Shown here piece by piece: positions 16,479-22,206 of a stretch of 64,000 nt of DNA (position 1 is its first letter; each line of letters opens with the position of its first letter). A model generated the notes under the pieces. The model saw nothing but the letters and a program-made list of their open reading frames with translations. It did not search any database and had not been told where the DNA came from. The translations under genes and the position numbers were made by a program. Source of the stretch: DASYLJ01 sp964432595 (GTDB lineage: Bacteria; Desulfobacterota; Binatia; DP-6); NCBI GenBank assembly GCA_964432595.1, contig CAYSOF010000029.1, positions 1 to 64,000 of the forward strand. Reading direction: 5' to 3'.

Positions 16479-17302
16479 CGGAGATCGTAGACGAGGGTGC
16501 GCGCGCTGCCGGCGCGCACGATGTCGAGCGCGACACGCGGTTCGCTGCGCAGCCGCTGCAGGAAGGCGAGCAGCGAGCCCGGATCGGCGACTGCGCTGCC
16601 GTTGATGCGCTGGACGACGTCCCCGTTCTCCAGCCCGAGGCGGCGGAAGATGCTGTCGTCCTTCATCTGGAAGAGGCGGAAGCCGGCGGGGCGGCCGTCC
16701 TGTACCTCGGCGACCGCGCGGAGCTGCGTGAGGAGGCCGCTCATGTTGTCGACGGCGCCCGCGATCTCGCGCCGGTCGACGATCCACGCATCGCCGCCGG
16801 TGCGGCGGATGCGCGCGGGCTCGGTCCCGACCGCGGCCTCGACCGCCGCCGCCGGCGCGTCGTCGGCGACGGTCGCCGGCCCGATCTCGAGCGTCGCCTC
16901 GACGTCGCCGCGCGCCAGCGTGACCTGGTCCCAGGTGATCGCGGCGACGCGCGCGCCGCGGATCTCGTCGCCGACGCGGTAGAGCTCCTGGCGTCGGGTC
17001 GTGGTGTCCTCGATGACCGCGTGCGCGGACGTGCCGTGCAGGCCGATGCCCCAGAGACGCAGCCCGTCGGTGAGCGGCTCGGGCGTGGCGGCGGGATTGA
17101 AGACGTCGCGCGCGGCGATGACGGCATACGTGTCGAGCGGCGGCACCACCGCGGGCGCGCTCGTCGCGGCCGACGTCGTGTCGGCCGGCACCGTCCACGC
17201 GGCCGCACGCAGCGCGCCGCTCACGAGCGACGCGGCGAGCGCGACGACGAGCGCGAGCAGGCCGAGCTCGAGCGCGAGCCTGATTCGGCGCGGAGAAGCC
17301 AT
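16475..17302 (-). CDS. gspC: Type II secretion inner-membrane protein GspC with PDZ domain
   Basis: A 275-residue bitopic protein: short basic N terminus, membrane helix (LGLLALVVALAASLVSGAL), a homology region (IAARDVFNPAATPEPLTDGL; LWGIGLHGTSAHAVIEDTTT) and a C-terminal PDZ domain (GFRLFQMKDDSIFRRLGLEN; GDVVQRINGSAV). GspC links the inner-membrane platform to the secretin. It is the first gene of the 11-gene operon; the next upstream minus-strand gene ends at a terminator at 17377-17406, so the operon promoter must lie in 17303-17376. I see only a weak TATGAC there (17320-17325). Confidence 0.9.
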   Translation of the reverse strand: MASPRRIRLALELGLLALVVALAASLVSGALRAAAWTVPADTTSAATSAPAVVPPLDTYAVIAARDVFNPAATPEPLTDGLRLWGIGLHGTSAHAVIEDTTTRRQELYRVGDEIRGARVAAITWDQVTLARGDVEATLEIGPATVADDAPAAAVEAAVGTEPARIRRTGGDAWIVDRREIAGAVDNMSGLLTQLRAVAEVQDGRPAGFRLFQMKDDSIFRRLGLENGDVVQRINGSAVADPGSLLAFLQRLRSEPRVALDIVRAGSARTLVYDLR

Positions 17303-17376
17303 GACGACGGAGGGGCGGAGTCATACTGCACATGTCATGGTGCGGTCGAGGGGTGATGCGCGCTCTACAAATGAAA

Positions 17377-17406
17377 GGGGGGATGGTCCCGGTGGACCAT
17401 CCCCCC
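17377..17406 (-). terminator. Rho-independent terminator of the lipoprotein gene
   Basis: A perfect 13-bp stem (17377-17389 with 17394-17406) closed by a four-base loop, followed on the minus strand by TTTCATTTG. It lies 57 bp after the stop of the minus-strand lipoprotein gene and just before the gspC promoter region, so it separates the two units. Confidence 0.8.
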
Positions 17407-17418
17407 TCGTCGTTGCGT

Positions 17419-17445
17419 CGATGCGTCGACGTGGTCGACGCATCG
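17419..17445. other. Second perfect hairpin behind the lipoprotein gene
   Basis: CGATGCGTCGAC at 17419-17430 pairs perfectly with 17434-17445 across a three-base loop. It lies between the lipoprotein stop and the terminator at 17377-17406. It has no T-rich tail, so it may protect the mRNA 3' end or be a protein-binding palindrome. Confidence 0.5.
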
Positions 17446-17462
17446 AACTCACGCTCGAGACA

Positions 17463-17813
17463 TCACCCGCCGCGGCGGGGCTCGATCTTCCGCGGCGCCG
17501 GCGGCGGCGGCGGGGGCGGCGGGGGCGGCGGCGGCGGCGGCTCCACCTCGTCCGGACACGCGAAGTGTCCAACGATGACGCCCACCAGAGCGCCGGCAGC
17601 GAAGCCGGCCGCAGCGCCAGCAGCGCGCTCCGTCAGCGTCGTGCGGTGACGTTCGATCTGGTCGACACCAACGCCACCACCAACGGCACCAAGGGTACCA
17701 CCGAGCAGACCGGCGCCGACCTTACAGGCGACCGGATGCTCGCGCAGGGTCGCGCAGCCACTCATCGTGACGGCGACCATCAGGACTCCTGCGATCAGCT
17801 TCACTCGTCTCAT
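17463..17813 (-). CDS. Glycine-zipper lipoprotein with polyproline C terminus
   Basis: A 116-residue predicted outer-membrane lipoprotein. Signal peptide MRRVKLIAGVLMVAVTMSGC ends in lipobox MSGC. A glycine-zipper segment (VGAGLLGGTLGAVGGGVGVD; AAGAAAGFAAGALVGVIVGH) is followed by an uninterrupted tract of 14 prolines and a basic tail. In relatives, as I know them, such a zipper and Pro-rich linker often lead into an OmpA-like peptidoglycan-binding domain, absent here. The proline tract is encoded by CCG/CCC repeats (about 17498-17540), which could slip during replication. The ATG at 17813 has a purine-rich GAGGGGGAG upstream. The function is unknown. Confidence 0.8.
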   Translation of the reverse strand: MRRVKLIAGVLMVAVTMSGCATLREHPVACKVGAGLLGGTLGAVGGGVGVDQIERHRTTLTERAAGAAAGFAAGALVGVIVGHFACPDEVEPPPPPPPPPPPPPPAPRKIEPRRGG

Positions 17814-17957
17814 TCGTTCACTCCCCCTCTCGTCTGGGATTGAAACCTCAAACCCTCACGTCGTTGATAACATCAGGTGACATAGCGGATGCCAGGTGGC
17901 AAGCATGCTGCCTGAGTAGCGTATGGGCGCGACGCGTCAATAGCGTTGTCCGCGGCA

Positions 17958-19079
17958 TTACGCAACCTTGCGGGTGGCTGCGCTGCTCCATCGCGTAGCC
18001 CGGCGCTCGATGTCCTCCCGTGAGGCCATGGTCATGCCGTGACGCCCGAAGACGGCCCGATAACGCTCGAAATCATTGAGGATTGTCTTTACCGTCGTCC
18101 TGTACCCGCGACGAACGACCTCGTGCCGGAGGGTATAAGTCATCAACGGCAGGTCGAATAGCTCCAAATCCGCTTCATAGGGCTCCAGCAGGACGACGTC
18201 GGCCTCGGGGTGCTCGAAGCGGTGGCGCGACAGGCCCTCCCGCAGTCGGCGGTGGAAGGCGATCCGCATGGCCTGGCCGGCGACGGCGAGGGCCCCACCC
18301 TCGCGGAGCTGGGTGCCCGGCCGGTCCAGGACCAGAGGTCGGATCGGATTCACGACGACGACGAGTTGGGCGCCGCGCTCGATCGCCAATCCGGCATGCG
18401 CCGTCTTGGTGATCGCCCCGTCGATGTAGTCGACGCCGTCGATGCAGACGGGCTGGAAGAGGAGCGGCACCGCCGCCGAGGCCGCGACGGCCCGTGAGAT
18501 CGGCGTGTGCTCGCCCCGGGTGCCGCCGAATACGTGGATCGCGCCGGTGTCGAGCACCGTCGCCGGGACGAGGAGGCGGCTGGCCAGGGTCGCGAACTCG
18601 TCCGAGCGACCGTTGCTGGTGAGGACCTGCCGTACGTACTCCTCGAGGCCGTCGAGCGAGAACAGGCCGTTCGGCAGGTGCCGGGTCAGCGAGGCGAGCG
18701 TGTCCAGGACCAAAACGTCGCGCCAGTTGCTCCACACGTCGCGCGCGATGCCGGGCAGCGCGCCGAGCATGCGCGGGACCGTGCCGAGATGATCGGCCCA
18801 CGGAATGGAGAGGAAGCGAGACCCCGACAGCTGCGGCAGGGTGCTGCGGTCGCTCTCCAGCGTGTCGCGGATATGGCGCGGCGAGACGCCGTTGGCCACC
18901 AGCGACGCCACCAGCGCCCCGGCGCTCGTACCGACGAACAGATCGAAGTCGCGGCTGTGGAAGTCCTCGAAGAGGCTGTCGAGCGCGATCAGGGCGCCGA
19001 CCTCGTAGAGACCGCCGACGATGCCGCCGCCCGCGAGCGCGAGGGCGCGACGCGCCGGTCCGAAGTGCTTTGGTCGCAT
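17958..19079 (-). CDS. Patatin-like phospholipase
   Basis: A 373-residue patatin-family serine lipase. It has the oxyanion-hole motif AGGGIVGGLYEVGAL at about residues 14-28, the nucleophile elbow GTSAGAL (Ser near residue 60) and the catalytic Asp in DGAITKTAH, so the Ser-Asp dyad is complete. A C-terminal region of about 120 residues lacks a recognised motif. The ATG at 19079 is chosen because it directly precedes the conserved domain; the frame is open further upstream to 19307 but the ribosome-binding site is weak in either case. Bases 17814-17957 downstream hold an imperfect palindrome around 17898-17920 and no gene. Confidence 0.85.
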   Translation of the reverse strand: MRPKHFGPARRALALAGGGIVGGLYEVGALIALDSLFEDFHSRDFDLFVGTSAGALVASLVANGVSPRHIRDTLESDRSTLPQLSGSRFLSIPWADHLGTVPRMLGALPGIARDVWSNWRDVLVLDTLASLTRHLPNGLFSLDGLEEYVRQVLTSNGRSDEFATLASRLLVPATVLDTGAIHVFGGTRGEHTPISRAVAASAAVPLLFQPVCIDGVDYIDGAITKTAHAGLAIERGAQLVVVVNPIRPLVLDRPGTQLREGGALAVAGQAMRIAFHRRLREGLSRHRFEHPEADVVLLEPYEADLELFDLPLMTYTLRHEVVRRGYRTTVKTILNDFERYRAVFGRHGMTMASREDIERRATRWSSAATRKVA

Positions 19080-19148
19080 GCGGGAAGGTCCCGCAGGAAT
19101 GTCGGCCGGCCGCTCCGCGAGCTTGAGGATGCGAGGCGTGTCGTCTCG

Positions 19149-19178
19149 TTGACAATCGCGGGGACGGCATCCTAAAAG
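19149..19178 (+). promoter_or_regulatory. Sigma-70-like promoter before the small membrane protein
   Basis: A perfect TTGACA at 19149-19154 with TAAAAG at 19173-19178 (18-bp spacer). The TTG start of the following gene is nine bases beyond, so the mRNA would be nearly leaderless. It lies divergent to the patatin gene. Confidence 0.4.
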
Positions 19179-19187
19179 GCCGCGGAT

Positions 19188-19556
19188 TTGACTGACGAAC
19201 GGCGTACGCCGGATCCTGCCGCGAAGCGACAGCGGGAGCTCGACGCCAAGGTTGAACAACTCACGCGACGCATCGCGGAGTTGGTCAACGCGGCCGGGCC
19301 CGAGCATCGCCAGGACCTCCGCGAGTACGCGATGGAGCTCCTCAGGGAAGGGACGGAGGTCGCCGACGCGCCTCCGGCGGACGCCAGGAACGCGAAGACC
19401 AATGCAGCCGGCTCGAATCCCATCGGGATCGCCCTGTTGCTCGGGATGCTCGCGCTCCCCGCGTTGCTCCTGTTTCCACCGGTCGGCCTCACGCTGCTCG
19501 CCATCGCGCTGGTGATGGGAGTATGGGGGGTCCTCTGGACGTTACTGCGCAAATGA
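19188..19556 (+). CDS. Hypothetical small membrane protein with N-terminal coiled coil
   Basis: A 122-residue protein I do not recognise. Residues 12-45 are charged and helical with coiled-coil character (RQRELDAKVEQLTRRIAELV); residues 77-118 contain two hydrophobic helices (GIALLLGMLALPALLLFPPV; LLAIALVMGVWGVLWTLL) ending in RK. It starts with TTG at 19188 behind a consensus TTGACA box. It precedes the Rieske/cytochrome b operon by 78 bp, which include a weak GC-rich stem (19586-19610), so it may be a separate unit. Nothing in the sequence ties it to electron transport. Confidence 0.6.
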   Translation: MTDERRTPDPAAKRQRELDAKVEQLTRRIAELVNAAGPEHRQDLREYAMELLREGTEVADAPPADARNAKTNAAGSNPIGIALLLGMLALPALLLFPPVGLTLLAIALVMGVWGVLWTLLRK

Positions 19557-19634
19557 GCGACCCGAGAACGATTCACGGTGCTTCTCGCCCCAGGACACCC
19601 TCCCGGGGCGGGCTTCTGAAAGGAACCGGAGTCC

Positions 19635-20225
19635 ATGGCTAAGCCCGCCTCCGCGGAGCAGAAAGCGGCGACCGCCGCTCAGCGCGTCATCGAGCAGGGC
19701 CTCGAGCGCGAGAAGGCGCAGCGTGCGAAGGCGAGCCTGGGCGGCCTGTGGTCACGCCGCGACGTGTTCGGGCGCTTCGCCTGGTCCATCTTCGGCGTGT
19801 TCTCGGGCATCTCGCTGCTGGCCGCGCTGCGGTCGGCATTCCCACGCGTCCTCTTCCAGCCGCCGACGTCGTTCAAGGCGGGCCTCCCCACCGACTTCAC
19901 GATCGGCGAAGTCAGCACGAAGTTCCAGACCGATCAGCGCGTCTGGATCGTGCGCGAGGAAGAGGGCATCTACGCCATCTGGGCGAAGTGCACGCATCTC
20001 GGATGCACCCCGCGCTGGCTCGTCGCGGAGAACAAGTTCAAGTGTCCGTGCCACGGCAGCGGCTTCTACAAGAGCGGCATCAACTTCGAAGGTCCCGCGC
20101 CGCGGCCGCTCGAGCGGGTGCGCGTGAGCAAAGCGGAAGACGGTCAGCTCGTCGTCGACAAGGGCGTGAAGTACCTCTACGAGAAGGGCGACTGGAACAA
20201 GCCCGGTGCCTTCCTGAAGGTCTGA
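19635..20225 (+). CDS. Rieske iron-sulfur protein of a quinol:cytochrome bc complex
   Basis: A 196-residue membrane-anchored Rieske protein. A charged N-terminal region precedes a twin-arginine-containing stretch (WSRRDVFGRFAWSIFGVF) and one membrane helix (about residues 46-66). The [2Fe-2S] domain has box 1 CTHLGC (Cys119 and His121 ligands, Cys124 for the disulfide) and box 2 CPCHGSGF (Cys137 and His140 ligands, Cys139 for the disulfide). It transfers electrons from quinol bound at cytochrome b to a c-type cytochrome. It heads a run of six closely spaced genes; the ATG at 19635 has a GGAG site. The long N-terminal extension before the helix is unusual. Confidence 0.92.
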   Translation: MAKPASAEQKAATAAQRVIEQGLEREKAQRAKASLGGLWSRRDVFGRFAWSIFGVFSGISLLAALRSAFPRVLFQPPTSFKAGLPTDFTIGEVSTKFQTDQRVWIVREEEGIYAIWAKCTHLGCTPRWLVAENKFKCPCHGSGFYKSGINFEGPAPRPLERVRVSKAEDGQLVVDKGVKYLYEKGDWNKPGAFLKV

Positions 20226-20237
20226 AGGATCCCAGCG

Positions 20238-21011
20238 ATGTCGAAGTGGGAAGAGATCAAGAAGCAGGTCACCGAGTCGCCGGTCTGGACGTCGATCTTC
20301 CGGCACGGCTACGACGACACCCCGCGCAATCGCGTGCTGATGGTGTCGGGCAACGTGTTCCTGCACCTCCATCCGTCGAAGGTCCGCCGGCACGCGACGC
20401 GACTGCGCTTCACGTGGTGCATGGGCGGCATCACGTTCCTGATGTTCCTCGTGACGGCCGTCACCGGCGTCTATCTGATGTTCTACTACCGGCCGACCGC
20501 GGAATACGCGTACGCGGACATGAAGTATCTCGAGTACGACATGCCCTTCGGCATGCTCATGCGGAACATGCACCGCTGGGCCGCGCACGGGATGGTGATC
20601 GCGGTGTGGCTGCACATGTTCCGCGTGTTCCTGACCGGCTCGTACAAGCCGCCGCGTGAATTCAACTGGATCGTCGGCGTCATCCTGTTGGTGCTGACGC
20701 TGCTGCTGTCGTTCACGGGCTACCTGCTGCCGTGGGACCAGCTGTCGATCTGGGCCGTGACGGTGGGATCGAACATGGGCCGCGCGACGCCGATCCTCGG
20801 CCACGAGGGTCCGGGTCACGAGCTGATCCCCGGTCTCAACAACGTCTACGACGCGCGCGCCTTCCTCTTCGGCGGTGGCGAGATCGGCCCGCACACGCTG
20901 CTGCGCTTCTACATCCTCCACTGCATCTTCATCCCGCTGGTCACCAGCATCTTCCTGGCCGTCCACTTCTGGCGCATTCGTCGCGACGGCTTCTCGGGCC
21001 CCGCGCTCTGA
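20238..21011 (+). CDS. Cytochrome b N-terminal subunit (b6-type)
   Basis: A 257-residue four-helix diheme cytochrome b corresponding to cytochrome b6 or the N-terminal half of mitochondrial cytochrome b. The first heme-binding helix reads NMHRWAAHGMVIAVWLHMF, followed by the b6-like loop GSYKPPREFNW and the motif LLSFTGYLLPWDQ; the second histidine pair is in LHCIFIPLVTSIFLAVHFWR. Together with the protein at 21200-22033 it forms the split b6f-like core that oxidises quinol. It starts 12 bp after the Rieske gene. Confidence 0.93.
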   Translation: MSKWEEIKKQVTESPVWTSIFRHGYDDTPRNRVLMVSGNVFLHLHPSKVRRHATRLRFTWCMGGITFLMFLVTAVTGVYLMFYYRPTAEYAYADMKYLEYDMPFGMLMRNMHRWAAHGMVIAVWLHMFRVFLTGSYKPPREFNWIVGVILLVLTLLLSFTGYLLPWDQLSIWAVTVGSNMGRATPILGHEGPGHELIPGLNNVYDARAFLFGGGEIGPHTLLRFYILHCIFIPLVTSIFLAVHFWRIRRDGFSGPAL

Positions 21012-21018
21012 GGACGAC

Positions 21019-21213
21019 ATGTCGGCCGAGTTCAAATACTCGATCCTGTCGCTGGTCCTGACGATCGTCTCGTACCTGATGCCCGGGGGCCGTGTGATGA
21101 CCCTGCCGTTCTTCTTCGTGTTCGTGCTGGTCCTCCTGTACTGGTCCGCTCGCAAGTCGGTGGAGCGGATGGAGCGGGAGGAGGAAGCGGAGCTGACCGA
21201 TGGCAACCCCTGA
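21019..21213 (+). CDS. Small membrane protein in the bc-complex operon
   Basis: A 64-residue protein with two hydrophobic helices (YSILSLVLTIVSYLMPG; MTLPFFFVFVLVLLYWSA) and a charged C-terminal tail (RKSVERMEREEEAELTDGNP). The ATG at 21019 has a GAGGA ribosome-binding site, and the gene overlaps the following subunit IV gene by 14 bp, so it is translated with the complex. I do not recognise a family. It may be an accessory subunit like the small Pet proteins of b6f complexes; that is inference. Confidence 0.7.
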   Translation: MSAEFKYSILSLVLTIVSYLMPGGRVMTLPFFFVFVLVLLYWSARKSVERMEREEEAELTDGNP

Positions 21214-22033
21214 GGCCAAGGCGCCCGCCGCCGCGGGCAAGCGCGTCGAGGTCCCGATCAAGAAGGCGACGGGGCCGGGCGACGACAAGGTGCACACCTG
21301 GCCGCACCTCGTCCGGTCCGAGTTCCTGATGACGGTGCTCGTCACCATCCTGCTGCTCGTCTGGGCGCTGCTGGTGGACGCGCCGCTCGAAGAGCCGGCC
21401 AACCCCGCGCGCACGCCGAACCCGTCGAAGGCGCCGTGGTACTTCCTCGGGCTGCAGGAGATGCTGGTCTTCTTCGACCCGTGGCACGCCGGCGTCGTGC
21501 TGCCGACGTTCATCATCGTCGGCCTGATGGTGATCCCCTACATCGACATCAATCCGAAGGGGAACGGCTACTACTGCTGGAAGGACCGCAAGTGGGAGCT
21601 GATGGCGTTCTTCGTCGGCTTCCACATTCTGTGGGTGTCGCTGATCGTCATCGGCACGCTGCTCCGCGGCCCGGGCTGGAACTGGTTCTGGTTCTGGGAG
21701 AAGTGGGACCCGCACAAGGTCGAGTCGCTGACGAACGTCGACCTGCCGTACCTGCTCGGCGTGCGCGACGAGACCATGGCGCTGATCGTCGGCGCCACGC
21801 TCGTCGTCGTCTTCCTCGTCGGCAGCATGATCGGCTTCTACTACATGTGTAAGGCGATCAAGGGTCCCGACTTCGACGACTTCATGGCGCGCTGGGGCTC
21901 GGCGCGCTTCTTCCTGACGGGCTTCCTGCTGGTCAACATGTGGGCGGTCGTCGTCAAGATGATCCTGCGGCACTTCTTCAACATCCAATACGTGATGGTG
22001 TTGAAGACGCCGTATTTCAGCATCAACATCTGA
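21200..22033 (+). CDS. Cytochrome b C-terminal subunit (subunit IV-like) with extra membrane helices
   Basis: A 277-residue membrane protein whose first half matches the C-terminal part of cytochrome b / subunit IV (HLVRSEFLMTVLVTILLLVW; SKAPWYFLGLQEMLVFFDPW). The quinol-site PEWY motif appears as APWY, a form I associate with deltaproteobacterial bc complexes. After helix three come further helices (LMAFFVGFHILWVSLIVIGT; MALIVGATLVVVFLVGSMIG; FFLTGFLLVNMWAVVVKMIL), more than the three of a chloroplast subunit IV. It completes the quinol-oxidising core with the cytochrome b6-like protein. Confidence 0.88.
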   Translation: MATPEAKAPAAAGKRVEVPIKKATGPGDDKVHTWPHLVRSEFLMTVLVTILLLVWALLVDAPLEEPANPARTPNPSKAPWYFLGLQEMLVFFDPWHAGVVLPTFIIVGLMVIPYIDINPKGNGYYCWKDRKWELMAFFVGFHILWVSLIVIGTLLRGPGWNWFWFWEKWDPHKVESLTNVDLPYLLGVRDETMALIVGATLVVVFLVGSMIGFYYMCKAIKGPDFDDFMARWGSARFFLTGFLLVNMWAVVVKMILRHFFNIQYVMVLKTPYFSINI

Positions 22034-22036
22034 CGC

Positions 22037-22198
22037 GTGTGGCTCTTCGCGAAACTCCTTCAGGCGGCCGGATTCACGTACGTCGGGTATGGCCTCTATT
22101 GGGGAATCGGACGGGACGACATGTGGAAGGAACTCTACTTGTCGCTCGCGGGCCTGGCGGTGTTCTACACCGGACGGCTCCTCGAGCGGAGGGCGTGA
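22037..22198 (+). CDS. Short hydrophobic protein between the cytochrome b C-terminal subunit and the multiheme cytochrome
   Basis: A 53-residue open frame beginning with GTG at 22037, three bases after the preceding stop, and ending eight bases before the octaheme cytochrome gene. It reads VWLFAKLLQAAGFTYVGYGL at the start, then LAGLAVFYTGRLLERRA at the end: two hydrophobic stretches split by a charged loop (IGRDDMWKE), with a basic C terminus. Exact fit between two operon genes, matching strand and a plausible membrane topology support it as real. The function is unknown; an assembly or small structural subunit of the complex is inferred. Confidence 0.6.
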   Translation: MWLFAKLLQAAGFTYVGYGLYWGIGRDDMWKELYLSLAGLAVFYTGRLLERRA

Positions 22199-22206
22199 GC
22201 TGAACG

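Noticed and set aside
19586..19610. CGCCCC/GGGGCG stem between the 19188 gene and the Rieske gene as terminator
   Set aside because: Only six pairs with a 13-base loop and no T-tract; too weak to list as a terminator.
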